Shown here piece by piece: positions 17,115 to 26,553 of a stretch of DNA of 64,000 nt. Both the position numbers and the translations under genes were made by a program. Location: positions 1 to 64,000 of the forward strand of contig JAEWVC010000034.1 in NCBI GenBank assembly GCA_023459275.1, read 5' to 3'. Numbering within the stretch: the first letter of the stretch is position 1; each line of letters opens with the position of its first letter. This DNA comes from Bacillota bacterium (lineage in GTDB: Bacteria > Bacillota > Clostridia > Christensenellales > Aristaeellaceae). A model generated the notes under the pieces. The model saw only the letters and a list, made by a program, of their open reading frames with translations, was not told the origin of the DNA and did not search any database.

Positions 17115-17487
17115 CTATTTGGCCTGTTCGAAAGCTACGTTACAGTCACCACATACTACGTTGACCTTCTTTGTGGCTCTAATGATGGCGCTGCACTGGG
17201 GGCAAACATACTTGATGCTCCGATTCTTGCTGGTCTGGCGCCCACCCTTGATGGTGGTAGTGGTGGCACCTTCGCCGTCTTCGGTATCGTCGCCCTTGAT
17301 GGTCACCTGCATGAGCGTCTTGCGGCTGGTGGTGAAAGTCCCCATGCCAGGCTGCGCGGCCAGCCAGTCCGCGGTATCCTCGGTCAGGGTGGTGATGGTC
17401 CAGCCGTAGGTGACATGTTTCTCAATATGCAGGCCATGAGCCTCGGCGGTCTCTTTGTACAGCTTGTTATGATAGCCAGGCTCTAGT
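17115..17487 (-). pseudogene. C-terminal part of a SprT-like zinc protein
   Basis: The reverse strand reads GYHNKLYKETAEAHGLHIEK, then TYGWTITTLTEDTADWLA, then a TTTTIKGGRQTSKNRS linker and the zinc ribbon YVCPQCSAIIRATK...VNVVCGDCNVAFEQAK and stop. A TGA lies in frame just upstream (rc of about 17490), and the HExxH metalloprotease domain expected before YHNK is absent. The shorter relative at 3786-4060 shares the same end. SprT-like genes usually mark integrative elements. Confidence 0.7.
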
Positions 17488-17509
17488 CAGAGATAAGCTA
17501 GACTGCCAA

Positions 17510-17541
17510 ACTATTCGCAAAAGGGGTCTTTGGCGAATAGT
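17510..17541. repeat. 9-base inverted repeat in a gene-free stretch
   Basis: ACTATTCGC (17510-17518) and GCGAATAGT (17533-17541) are perfect reverse complements, and AACTATTCACAAA recurs just downstream (about 17555). The surrounding 17488-17738 has no gene. Confidence 0.4.
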
Positions 17542-17738
17542 CCCAAGCGTTGTCAACTATTCACAAATCAACTTCGGTTGAGAGACCTATCGTTGCTGGC
17601 TAATCTCATACCGCCAGTCCTTTCATTATTTTTTTCACGTATTTCCGATAATACCCTAAATGGTACCGCTTGGTCACCGTGCCACCTGCGTCTATGGTCT
17701 TTAATAAATGCTATTTTCAAGGGCCATGCAACGCCTTT

Positions 17739-19403
17739 TTATAGCAAATCAATTGTTGGCTTAAGAAACAGCCTGGCATAGTCGTTTGCTTGGCGGAAGA
17801 TCGCATAGGATTTTTCCGGGCCTGATTTCAATGTTCCGTCCACAATCGTGATGGTGGGAATAATCCCCTTGCGCAAAGGTGTTCCCTGGGTGAGGTTGTT
17901 CCATCCAAATTCGAAAACCCCGGTGGAAGCACGGGAAGGGTCTCCCGTGCCCAGGTGGCCAAAGCATCTGCAATAGGTGTCAAACAGAGGCGCATAGGGG
18001 CGGTCGCTCCAGCGGCAGTCGCCCTTGGGTGTCAAAGAAGGTTGTGTCAGAGGCATGGGAGCGGAGATGGCATCATACCACCCCTCTCCTGCCACGAGCA
18101 CCTGTGGATGATCCTCCCGGATGCGCCGAGCGATATCAATCACGGCCTGATGAGTGTCGTATCTGAGATCGTTACAGAATACGGCGGCAAGGTCCATAAA
18201 AACAGCGTCAAAGCCGTACTCACTGATAAGTGATCGCACCTGGCCCACCAGGTGGTCCTGCCACTGCGGTGCTCCAGGATTGAGAGCCACGCCGCAATTG
18301 TGGTCATAGTGCCGGGATGTATCCCAGTCGCAGGAACCCCAATATTGTGGAAAGCCGCTGGGAGAGTGGTACAGAGAATCCTTACCCCAGGTCTTGAATC
18401 CCTCATGATGTGGATTGGCCCCATTGATCATGAACATGGGCATGACATGCATGCCCATGTCCTTTGTTGCTTCCATGAGCCGGCGGAAGCCCTTCGCCCC
18501 GCCCAGCCGGGGATCAGGGGCAAATTCGCCATACTGGTAGTAATAGCGCCCCTCCCAACCGGGCAAATAGGCTAAGACCCGGAATGGGGGCACATACCTC
18601 GCAATTTCCTGAAGATTACGAAGCACATCATCATAAGTGTTGAATACATATCCCGTCCAGTGGCAGCAGTGGATGGAAGCAACCAAAGCTATGCTCCGGG
18701 CCCAGGCCGGCACATCGGGCCGGGTCTCCCAGGGCATAAGTTCGTAAGCCTTTTCCACGAACAATCGCTGCTCTTCCAGAATGTGCTGATAGCTGCACCA
18801 GGACGCTATCTCCCAGACTGGCACATCGATGGAATGGCCGAAAGACCTGGCGCTGGCTTCAAAGATGAGCTCCACATCCATGGATGTCCCGTGCGGCAGC
18901 AAGGCAAACACTTTAGGCCGGACCTGTTCGTCCTGGGAACGGAAAGAGGTGAAACGGTCCTCTGCGTGGCGCACCACCAACAACGGCGTGTATAGTCCAG
19001 TAAAGCCCTCCGGATATTTGAGGATCATCCCCTCCGGAGGAATAGGGCAGTCCTGCTCCTCCAGGGCCGGCTGGCGCAGGTTGGCGATGCTCCCCGTGGG
19101 CACATCCCGTATTGTCAGCTTCAGGCAGCGGATCTCTTCGGAGACATGGACTGCCCGTGCATGAAGGTAGGACCGTCCCTCCCGGCATGTGGCGTCCAGG
19201 AAAAAGTTCCCTTCCGCCTTTTCCTGCCCATTTGCCCAAGTCAGGCTGTCAGATGTCCAGGAAAAGCCATCCTCTACGGATTTAATGTTCAGCTGACTGG
19301 CATCCGGTGCATACACATTTTGAAAGGTGAAAATCTGCGCGCTCAAGCGCAGTCCTTGAAATTCAAAGATCGGGTCATGGCTGACAAAGCTCAGGTGGTG
19401 CAT
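17739..19403 (-). CDS. Putative glycoside hydrolase with TIM barrel (DUF6259-like)
   Basis: 554 residues from the ATG at 19403, which has GGAGGG five bases upstream; an in-frame GTG at 19415 is the alternative. There is no signal peptide. The N-terminal 200 residues are beta-rich. The C-terminal barrel has FRVLAYLPGWEGRYYYQYG, GMHVMPMFMINGANP, YGFDAVFMDLAAVFCND and VLVAGEGWYDAI, a strand-end acidic pattern of retaining alpha-glycosidase-like hydrolases (Asp in FMD, Glu in AGEG). It is the last gene of a permease operon, so it probably acts in the cytoplasm on the imported sugar. The substrate is unknown. Confidence 0.65.
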   Translation of the reverse strand: MHHLSFVSHDPIFEFQGLRLSAQIFTFQNVYAPDASQLNIKSVEDGFSWTSDSLTWANGQEKAEGNFFLDATCREGRSYLHARAVHVSEEIRCLKLTIRDVPTGSIANLRQPALEEQDCPIPPEGMILKYPEGFTGLYTPLLVVRHAEDRFTSFRSQDEQVRPKVFALLPHGTSMDVELIFEASARSFGHSIDVPVWEIASWCSYQHILEEQRLFVEKAYELMPWETRPDVPAWARSIALVASIHCCHWTGYVFNTYDDVLRNLQEIARYVPPFRVLAYLPGWEGRYYYQYGEFAPDPRLGGAKGFRRLMEATKDMGMHVMPMFMINGANPHHEGFKTWGKDSLYHSPSGFPQYWGSCDWDTSRHYDHNCGVALNPGAPQWQDHLVGQVRSLISEYGFDAVFMDLAAVFCNDLRYDTHQAVIDIARRIREDHPQVLVAGEGWYDAISAPMPLTQPSLTPKGDCRWSDRPYAPLFDTYCRCFGHLGTGDPSRASTGVFEFGWNNLTQGTPLRKGIIPTITIVDGTLKSGPEKSYAIFRQANDYARLFLKPTIDLL

Positions 19404-19419
19404 GCTGCCCTCCACAGGT

Positions 19420-20256
19420 TTATTTGATGCCGCTTAAGGCAATAGATTCTACAAAGTATTTCTGCGCTGCAAGGAACAGGATGATCACCGGTGCCATGGC
19501 GATGGCTGCGGCTGCCATCATCAGTTCCCATTGGATGGTGTACACCCCCCGGAAGGAGGCGATGGCCAGCGGGACTGTGAAGTTCTGCTCGCTGTTGATG
19601 AAAATCAAGGGGTTGAAGTAGTTGTTCCAGCTTCCCACGAAGGTAAGCAGCCCCAGAGTGATAAGAATGGGTTTGCTCAAGGGAAGCATAATCCGAAGAA
19701 ACGAGCCGAAATAACCGCATCCGTCAATGTTGGCGGATTCCAGATATTCGTTGGGGATTCGCACCATATATTGTCGGATCATGAATACGCCGTAGGCATT
19801 GGTAAGCACCTGGGGCACAATTAGGGGTAGGTGCGTATCTATCCAGTGAAGCTTTGCAAAAACGATATACATGGGGATCAGAGTAACCTGGGTGGGGATC
19901 ATCAGCGTACCCAGCAGGATGCCAAACAATGTTTGCTTGCCCCGGAAGCGCATTTTTGAAAAGGCGTAAGCGGCCATGGCGCTGGTGAACACCGTTCCAA
20001 GAGTAACAAGGATCGCCACTTTGAAGCTGTTCAGGTAGGCGGTGGGCATGATGGGCACCATGTCGAACACCTTGAGATAGTTGGAAAATTCGAAAGAGAC
20101 GGGGATCAAAAGCGGGGGGAACTGCAAAACGGAATTCGCAGGTTTCAAGGAAGTGAGGATCATCCAATAGAAGGGAAATATGCCCGTGATGGCCGCGGCC
20201 ATCAGTAGTACATGCCGGAGGAACTTCGGTAATAAGCGCTTACCCTTCATCGGCAT
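19420..20256 (-). CDS. Carbohydrate ABC transporter permease (MalG/CUT1 type)
   Basis: 278 residues with six predicted membrane segments and the EAA motif in the cytoplasmic loop (EYLESANIDGCGYFGSFLRI, then LPLSKPILITLGL) that docks the ATPase. It overlaps the upstream permease by 17 bases and lies 16 bases before the hydrolase gene. It pairs with the MalF-type subunit to import an oligosaccharide or glycoside. No ATPase gene is nearby, which is common for CUT1 systems that share one ATPase across the genome. Confidence 0.88.
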   Translation of the reverse strand: MPMKGKRLLPKFLRHVLLMAAAITGIFPFYWMILTSLKPANSVLQFPPLLIPVSFEFSNYLKVFDMVPIMPTAYLNSFKVAILVTLGTVFTSAMAAYAFSKMRFRGKQTLFGILLGTLMIPTQVTLIPMYIVFAKLHWIDTHLPLIVPQVLTNAYGVFMIRQYMVRIPNEYLESANIDGCGYFGSFLRIMLPLSKPILITLGLLTFVGSWNNYFNPLIFINSEQNFTVPLAIASFRGVYTIQWELMMAAAAIAMAPVIILFLAAQKYFVESIALSGIK

Positions 20257-21181
20257 ACACCCACTTTCTGGAGGTTTTGAACTGGATATACGTGATCGCC
20301 ACCACCAGCGCGAACAGGATGATGCTCACAACCGCTGCCTCGCCCATGCGGAAGAACTTGAACGCCAGGTCGTAGATGTACATGACGATGGAGTAGGTAC
20401 CGTAGGAAGGCCCACCCTCTGTGAGCACGCTGGGTTCCTGGAAGATGTTCAAGACTCCGATGGTGAGGGTAATCATCACAAAAAACAAGGTTGGTGAGAG
20501 CATGGGGAGGGTGATCTTGAAGAACTTGCGCAGCGAACCTGCACCGTCAATGGAAGCAGCTTCATAATAATCCCTGGGGATGCTCTTCAAACCGGCCAGG
20601 AAAATCAGGAAATAATAGCCCATGTTCTGCCATACCGCCATGATGATGATGGCCCAGCGGGCGCTGTCCTTCTGTATCAGCCAGATTGGGCCTTTGATGC
20701 GCATCAGGCTCAGCAGATAATTGATGATTCCCACATTCGGTGCGAAAATCCAGTACCATACCAGCACGATAGCTACGGATGAGGTGGTCATAGGCAAAAA
20801 CAGGCCGCACTTGTAGAAGCTCAAGCCCCGAAGCTTTGCATTGGCCAGCAGCGCAATCCCCAAAGACAATACTGTGGTTATGGGGATTACCCCCAACGCG
20901 AAAAGCCCTGTATTGCCAAAGGACTGCCCCAGGCGTTTGGAAGTCAAAATGTTACGCAGGTTATCAAGCCCCACCAACTGGGGAGGGTTGATCAAATCCC
21001 ACTGGGTGAAACATAGCACGATAGAGGCAATAACAGGTAAAAGCACAAAAAGCAAAATGCCAAGGAATTGGGGCAGTATGAAAATATAGGCCCATCGTTC
21101 CTCCTGCCTCTCCCGGTTCAGAGGAGGATGAATACCTGGAGCCCGGGGCTTCTTTTGTTTAGGATAGAATGATGCAAGCAT
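20240..21181 (-). CDS. Carbohydrate ABC transporter permease (MalF/CUT1 type)
   Basis: 313 residues. A basic N-terminus (YPKQKKPRAPG) is followed by six membrane segments. The EAA loop is YYEAASIDGAGSLRKFFKIT then LPMLSPTLFF. It is first in the permease-permease-hydrolase transcript, which begins after the terminator at 21281-21317. With the MalG-type partner and the substrate-binding protein encoded upstream it forms a sugar importer of the kind controlled by YesM/YesN regulators. Confidence 0.88.
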   Translation of the reverse strand: MLASFYPKQKKPRAPGIHPPLNRERQEERWAYIFILPQFLGILLFVLLPVIASIVLCFTQWDLINPPQLVGLDNLRNILTSKRLGQSFGNTGLFALGVIPITTVLSLGIALLANAKLRGLSFYKCGLFLPMTTSSVAIVLVWYWIFAPNVGIINYLLSLMRIKGPIWLIQKDSARWAIIIMAVWQNMGYYFLIFLAGLKSIPRDYYEAASIDGAGSLRKFFKITLPMLSPTLFFVMITLTIGVLNIFQEPSVLTEGGPSYGTYSIVMYIYDLAFKFFRMGEAAVVSIILFALVVAITYIQFKTSRKWVYADEG

Positions 21182-21280
21182 TCAGGTCTTCCCTTCGGTC
21201 TGATACTTGGCATCATTATAGGCTTGGACTTTGCAGGAGAACACGCGGTAGGATTCCTATATGTTTCAAAATATTCCGAA

Positions 21281-21317
21281 AATAAAAACCGCCTGGCAAG
21301 CAGATCTTTCAGGCGGA
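21281..21317 (-). terminator. Terminator of the histidine-kinase transcript
   Basis: On the - strand, CCGCCTG/CAGGCGG stem (21289-21295, 21310-21316) followed by GTTTTTATTTT, directly after the kinase stop. It separates the regulator genes from the permease operon. Confidence 0.75.
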
Positions 21318-21335
21318 AAAGAATATCTGTGCTTT

Positions 21336-23102
21336 TTAAGATTCGGTGGGCATCTCCCTTTCAGGGAAGATGATCTCCACTGTTGTACCCTGGGGAATCG
21401 CCTGGATAATGCGCATCTGTACTCCGGCGCCAAATTCCAGCGCCAGCTTCTGACGGATGTTATTGATGCCTATCCCGCTGAAGCGGTGCAGTTTCTGCTC
21501 CGCCTCCTGATCATCCAGCAATTGGTTCAATTGCTGCTCCTGCTCCTTGGTAATGCCCTTCCCATTATCCTTAACGGTCAAACATACAAAGCCATTTGAA
21601 TGGCTTACGCGGATGCTGATCTGAGCGTCCTGCTGAGAGCCTTCGGAAAAGCCATGCAGGATGCTGTTCTCAAGGATGGGCTGCAAGGTGAACTTGGGTA
21701 GCGTAATGTTCATCAGCTCAGCGGGAACGTCAATCTCCATTTGGTAGATTATTCCTGTCCGGTAGGACATGAGCTGGATATATGCCTGAACATATTCGAT
21801 CTCCTCCCGCAGGGTAATCATGTGGGCTTTACTGGCGCTCAAACGCAAAAGGTCGATGAGTGCGCCTGACATTTGGATGATGTCCTCATTGCGCTTCAGG
21901 CGGGCCAACGCCTTGATGGAGTTCAGGGCGTTGTAGAGAAAGTGGGGCGTGATCTGCGCCTGCAGGGAGTTCATTTCAAGTTCAGCCTTCTTTTTTTGCG
22001 TCTCCTCCGTCTGCACAAGAAGCGCCTTGACCCGGTCAATGAGCTGGTTGAACGCCCTCCCCAGCGTGCTAAATTCGTCCGTACCCTTCGCTTCCACATA
22101 CAGGTCAAGGCTACCCTGCTGAATTTTCAGCATAGTCCTGGTTAACTGATGGATGGGGGCGTAGATCTTGAACAGCAGATAGGCGGCCCCGGCCAGCGAG
22201 AATACGGCAAAAATCAGCGTCAGGGCCAGGGTCAGCACGGACACTTGCTGCACGTCCCCCATGATCTCCTCCCTGCTGACACAGTACACAAAACTCCAAA
22301 ACCCCGTGGAGGAGGCTTCCTTTACGAGGATGTACCTTTTCTCGCTAATGGTCAGCTCAGAGGCTGCACCGGAAGCAGCTATTCGGGCATCGCCGGCTAA
22401 CGCGGCCAGAAACGCGTCCTCCGCAATGGTTGTTTGGGTTTTGAACAGCACGTGGTTGTTCGGGGAAACCGCAAAATAAGGAAATTCATTGCCAGACTGC
22501 CGGTTAAGGCTTGAAAAGTGTTCCGCAAGATCAATTTGAAGGATACAAAGACCGACCACCTTTTCTGAATAGCGGTCGGAGATGCCGATGGACATGCTCA
22601 GCAGGGATGCCCCCGCCTTGTCAGTCTTCAGTTCTTTAATAAGGCTGCTGGAGTTTGTCAGAGCGCTTTTGTATTCCTGGGATTCCCTGTAGGACTGAGC
22701 CAGGCTCCGGTCATACTCACCCCTCAACAGTGGGATGCCCTCTCCAACCGGGAATACGCACAGGCTACGGACAGTAGGGTACAGATCCAAAAAGGATTCC
22801 AGCTTTGCAGAAATTTCTGATGTGAGCACCTGGTTTTGATGATCCCGGTAGTTTGTCTGGTTCACTGTTTTAAGGAAGCTGATGACCTCCACATTGGTAC
22901 ACAGGTTGAATACGTCCGTTTCCAGCTTGTCGTAGTCGTCGGCCTCCGACAGCGCTTTCCCCTTTGCGACGTAGGTAAGGGTCTGCACATTCTTGTCCAT
23001 GAGCATCGCGGACATCCGGGTATAGAACAGACCAATGACGATCACCGCGGGAAGGATGGTGGCAATGACCATGAACAGGATGAGCTTGCGCTTAATGCTC
23101 AT
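21336..23102 (-). CDS. YesM-type sensor histidine kinase
   Basis: 588 residues. A membrane span at about 7-28 and a second at about 285-310 flank an extracellular sensor region. A HAMP-like segment follows, then a His_kinase domain with ITPHFLYNALNSIKALARL (phospho-acceptor His) and an ATPase with NGKGITKEQ and GIGINNIRQKL. It pairs with the YesN-type regulator that it overlaps by 11 bases. Such pairs sense extracellular sugars or the cognate binding protein and switch on the neighbouring transporter. Confidence 0.9.
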   Translation of the reverse strand: MSIKRKLILFMVIATILPAVIVIGLFYTRMSAMLMDKNVQTLTYVAKGKALSEADDYDKLETDVFNLCTNVEVISFLKTVNQTNYRDHQNQVLTSEISAKLESFLDLYPTVRSLCVFPVGEGIPLLRGEYDRSLAQSYRESQEYKSALTNSSSLIKELKTDKAGASLLSMSIGISDRYSEKVVGLCILQIDLAEHFSSLNRQSGNEFPYFAVSPNNHVLFKTQTTIAEDAFLAALAGDARIAASGAASELTISEKRYILVKEASSTGFWSFVYCVSREEIMGDVQQVSVLTLALTLIFAVFSLAGAAYLLFKIYAPIHQLTRTMLKIQQGSLDLYVEAKGTDEFSTLGRAFNQLIDRVKALLVQTEETQKKKAELEMNSLQAQITPHFLYNALNSIKALARLKRNEDIIQMSGALIDLLRLSASKAHMITLREEIEYVQAYIQLMSYRTGIIYQMEIDVPAELMNITLPKFTLQPILENSILHGFSEGSQQDAQISIRVSHSNGFVCLTVKDNGKGITKEQEQQLNQLLDDQEAEQKLHRFSGIGINNIRQKLALEFGAGVQMRIIQAIPQGTTVEIIFPEREMPTES

Positions 23103-24594
23103 GGATGCTCCTCCGGTATTCCGTCGGAGACATGCCTGTGTGATCCCGGAACAGCTTGCAGAAGTACCTGGTATTGTCTATGCCGACCCGGCAGGCGACC
23201 TCTTGGATTTTGTCCATGGTGTCTTTTAATAGCCGTTTGGACTCCTCCATTCTCAGAAAGGATAGATAGTCCACAAAACTCTTGCCCGTCTCCTGGCGGA
23301 AGATTGTACAGAAATGGTTCCTGCTTAGTCCCACATGGCTAGACACATCCTGAAGCGTAAGGTTACTCGCAAGTCCACCATGCATGTACTGGACCGCGCG
23401 GACTACCTCCATCCGCATCTCCCGGGAAGAGACCAGTGTGCCGCAGCGAAAGTAACCCTGCATAGCTTTTCGAAAGCAGGCTTCTACCTGCTGGGCTGTC
23501 ATGCCGCCGGTCATGTCACGGATCAGCGCTTGCAACTCCCGAATTGTCTGGTTGCCCATCTCCATCTTTTGCATTTGCCGAATTATTTGCATCGCAACGC
23601 CCTCCAAGTGGCCCAGCACGCTCCTGGGATCGCAACGCATCTTTTCTGCCATGGCAAGAAACGAATGAAGGCATGAGGTAAAATCGCTTTCACGGACTTT
23701 GCTCACAGCCGCAAGAAGGCTGTCGTATACTTGGTTAACGGCGTCTTGCGGGAGTAGTAATTCGAAGGTCGGCTCCGTGTCATTTACGGTAATGTCCGTG
23801 ACAGGGTAGAAAAACATCCTACCGTATTCCCGTAACCCAGTTACCTGCTGATGGAGCAGCTCGAAGCAAACGCCGCAGGAACTCAGTACGATTTGAACGG
23901 CAGGTTCGCCCTGTCGGATACGATTGGCGCATTCCGTTATCCGATGTTGCCGTTGAGCGCCGCTGATGAAATTCTCCTGAAACAGAACCACCCATTCGCC
24001 GGGCGACAGGAGAACACATTGTGCGCCAGCAAATCCATCCGGGACCGCATCGGCGCGGGATCCTGGCTGTAAGTCCTTCACATAGAGTAGGTGAAAAGGG
24101 TCAGGAGAACACACCTGATAGAAGCGCTCAACTTGCTTCGGTACAGGAGCAAACAGGCAAGCGTCCTTCACCAGCTGAGCCTGGCAAGCCTTCTGTTCCT
24201 TTTCCTGCTCTTGGGCGATATCCTTCATTTTGCGGGCAATGGCGTGAAGAAGCGCGAGGAGGCTTGTAGAATCAAGCTTATACTTTAGGCAATAGTCAAA
24301 AGCGCCCAGCTTCATGGCATCCTTCACATAGTCAAACTCCTGATAGTTGCTCATGACCAGAATTTGGCCGGGGAATCCCTGCTCCTTGAGGCTGCGGATC
24401 AGATCGATGCCATCCATAACAGGCATGGCGATGTCTGTGATGATGGTATCAGCATGGTGGGATGAAAGCCAGTTGAGAGCATCCTTTCCGTTAGCCGCCT
24501 CAAAAGCAAGCTGTAAACCTTCCTTTTGCCAGTCGATGAGCGACTTGATCTCATCACGGATCAGTTTGTCGTCATCCACAATCATTACACGCAT
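23092..24594 (-). CDS. YesN-type response regulator with AraC DNA-binding domain
   Basis: 500 residues. The receiver domain carries MIVDDDKLIRDE, the phospho-acceptor Asp in TDIAMPVMDG and Lys in the KLGAFDYCLK segment. A long linker of about 250 residues follows, then a two-helix-turn-helix AraC domain (LTLQDVSSHVGLSRNHFCTI, IQEVACRVGIDNTRYFCKL). The promoter at 24621-24649 is its own. It probably activates the transporter and hydrolase genes flanking it. Confidence 0.9.
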   Translation of the reverse strand: MRVMIVDDDKLIRDEIKSLIDWQKEGLQLAFEAANGKDALNWLSSHHADTIITDIAMPVMDGIDLIRSLKEQGFPGQILVMSNYQEFDYVKDAMKLGAFDYCLKYKLDSTSLLALLHAIARKMKDIAQEQEKEQKACQAQLVKDACLFAPVPKQVERFYQVCSPDPFHLLYVKDLQPGSRADAVPDGFAGAQCVLLSPGEWVVLFQENFISGAQRQHRITECANRIRQGEPAVQIVLSSCGVCFELLHQQVTGLREYGRMFFYPVTDITVNDTEPTFELLLPQDAVNQVYDSLLAAVSKVRESDFTSCLHSFLAMAEKMRCDPRSVLGHLEGVAMQIIRQMQKMEMGNQTIRELQALIRDMTGGMTAQQVEACFRKAMQGYFRCGTLVSSREMRMEVVRAVQYMHGGLASNLTLQDVSSHVGLSRNHFCTIFRQETGKSFVDYLSFLRMEESKRLLKDTMDKIQEVACRVGIDNTRYFCKLFRDHTGMSPTEYRRSIHEH

Positions 24595-24620
24595 GGTTTC
24601 ACCCCCAGCCCTCTAGGCGT

Positions 24621-24649
24621 ATTATACGATCACCCCATGCAAAAGGCAA
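24621..24649 (-). promoter_or_regulatory. Promoter of the yesN-yesM-like pair
   Basis: On the - strand, TTGCCT (24649-24644), 17 bases, TATAAT (24626-24621). The -35 box lies inside the terminator stem that ends the binding-protein gene. Confidence 0.6.
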
Positions 24650-24673
24650 GGCAAAGCGATGCTTTGCCTTGCC
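24645..24673 (-). terminator. Strong terminator after the substrate-binding protein gene
   Basis: Perfect 13-base stem (GGCAAGGCAAAGC/GCTTTGCCTTGCC) with a 3-base loop, followed on the - strand by a T run. Confidence 0.8.
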
Positions 24674-24684
24674 AGAGGTGCCGT

Positions 24685-25965
24685 TTACTTGGTCAACTCC
24701 GCCAGCGTCTGATCGAGCTGGGTGAGCATATCGTCCACGCTAATGGAGCCTACCATCCAAGGCTCCAAGACCGAGGCGGTCTGCTGGCTGACCTCATTAA
24801 AGGAGGCATTATAGGGCATGGGCCAGGTGTGGCCCAGTGACTGGATGAAGGAAGCCTTATCCGCATCGGAGAACCGGTCGCCGATAAGCGTGGACTCATA
24901 CTTTTCCAGCGTGGCGCGGCTGACGGGGACACCGCCGGTGCCGGTTTGGGCAAGGGCATTGAAGCTGTCCTCGCTGAAGATGGCTTTGAGGGCTTGCCAT
25001 GCTTCTGCAGGATGCTTCGTGCCACTCCAGACGACATAGTTGTCAATGAAGGAAACAGCGTTAGAGGTCCCATTCAGGGACGGTGCGGCAGCAATACCCA
25101 CATTGAAATCGGTAATGTCCCGGGCGGTCTGATGCCACCAGGTGCCATCTACAACCATGGCTACCTTGCCTGCACGGAACATGTCAAACCCGCCCATGAT
25201 TTTGGTTTCCACTGGCGTAGGCATTGACTTGTCCACGTTGAGCATCTGGTCCAGTGCTTTGTAGATGGACTTGTGCGCATCTGTAATCTTGTAGGTGTTG
25301 TCAGCCGAGTAGATGTTATCCCCTGCGAAGCACCCTACCATGAAGATGTCTGCCTCGCCGTAGTAGCCATAGACCCGGTCGATGCCCTCACCGGCAGACA
25401 GGGCCTTGGCCGTATTCACCAGTTCATCCATGGTGATGGGGTGATCCCAGTCACCGGAGGGATAGGTGACGCCGGCCTTGTCAAACAGGTCCTTGTTGTA
25501 ATACATCAGCTTGTGGTAAATGCCGGAGGGCAGACCGTACATTTGCCCGTCTACCGATCCGGCATTGTTGAACAGCGACTCAAAATACGCGCTGCGGTCT
25601 ATATCGGCATTAAAATTGTCGGTGATGTTCATGACCTGGTTTTTCTCAATGACCGTTGGCATCAGGGATTCCGCAATGCGGCCGATGTCCGGGCAGTTGC
25701 CGCCGGCGATCTGCGCGGTCACCTTCTGGTAGTATTCATCCCAGTTGGAGGTATTGATCTTCTGGACAACGATCTTGATGTTTTTTTCTGCCAGCTTCGC
25801 ATTGGCCGCATCCACAACCGACTGCCAGCCGCCGATCTCATTGGCAGCAGCCTGCATGGCCCAGGTGACCTCCACCACGCCCACGCTTTGCGCGGCGGCT
25901 CCCTGAAGAGTTGTCAGCGAAAGGAGCATTGATAAAGCCAGCATGATCCCAAGCAATTTCTTCAT
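24685..25965 (-). CDS. Extracellular sugar-binding protein of the ABC transporter
   Basis: 426 residues from the ATG at 25965, with AGGAGGG eight bases upstream; the frame is open further up but without a site. The signal peptide is MKKLLGIMLALSMLLSL...GAAAQS, with an AxA cleavage motif and no lipobox Cys, which is unusual for a Gram-positive binding protein. The mature part has the SBP_bac_1 fold: LAEKNIKIVVQKINTSNWDE, PDIGRIAESLMP, YGLPSGIYHKLMYYNKDLFD and GKVAMVVDGTWW. It delivers the sugar to the permeases encoded downstream. It is transcribed first and ends at its own terminator. Confidence 0.87.
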   Translation of the reverse strand: MKKLLGIMLALSMLLSLTTLQGAAAQSVGVVEVTWAMQAAANEIGGWQSVVDAANAKLAEKNIKIVVQKINTSNWDEYYQKVTAQIAGGNCPDIGRIAESLMPTVIEKNQVMNITDNFNADIDRSAYFESLFNNAGSVDGQMYGLPSGIYHKLMYYNKDLFDKAGVTYPSGDWDHPITMDELVNTAKALSAGEGIDRVYGYYGEADIFMVGCFAGDNIYSADNTYKITDAHKSIYKALDQMLNVDKSMPTPVETKIMGGFDMFRAGKVAMVVDGTWWHQTARDITDFNVGIAAAPSLNGTSNAVSFIDNYVVWSGTKHPAEAWQALKAIFSEDSFNALAQTGTGGVPVSRATLEKYESTLIGDRFSDADKASFIQSLGHTWPMPYNASFNEVSQQTASVLEPWMVGSISVDDMLTQLDQTLAELTK

Positions 25966-26161
25966 ACGGGTCCCTCCTATATTTTTTTCCCTTGCGTTAA
26001 GAGCAGTATACATGAAAACCATTTACCTTCATAACGCATCAGAATTCCGATTTTGTTCAAATAATTCTGTTATTCTAGAATTAACCTACGGTTCCTGGTG
26101 CGGTGAAAAGAAAATAACCTTTTCCGACCTCTAGCGTATACACCATAACCGAACAGTACCG

Positions 26162-26413
26162 CAGCGCACCATTCGTGCCTCACGCTGGGAATACGAGGTG
26201 GGCACCCCAGAAAGCGATGTCCGGCGAGATGCCGTGGCAACTGAATGCAAGGAATGCTATCTGTACGACCCGGCCGAAGACCCCCATGAAATCAAAGTCC
26301 GTCTTTCCCACAGGCGACAGCCTGCTAAAGATGTTGTATCTGGCAATGATGACTATTACGATAAAATGGGCGGAACGCAGGCAGGACTGGGGGATGATCT
26401 ACTCCTAACTTGA
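26162..26413 (+). pseudogene. Unidentified C-terminal gene remnant
   Basis: The frame reads QRTIRASRWEYEVGTPES, ATECKECYLYDPAEDPHEIK and GNDDYYDKM to a stop, with protein-like composition but no start or ribosome-binding site. I cannot name it. The larger stretch 26023-26976 otherwise contains the binding-protein leader, the third tRNA-Val fragment, two terminators and the SOS promoter. Confidence 0.3.
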
Positions 26414-26553
26414 GGTGTTCTTTGCCGACCGGCCAAGGTAGATCGATCTGCTATATTCACACTGAATATTTTGAATTTCCCTATTACAATTAACCACATC
26501 CACTTGTGTTATTTCTTTTTACTATCCACTACATATTGTGTTTTTGGCTCCGA

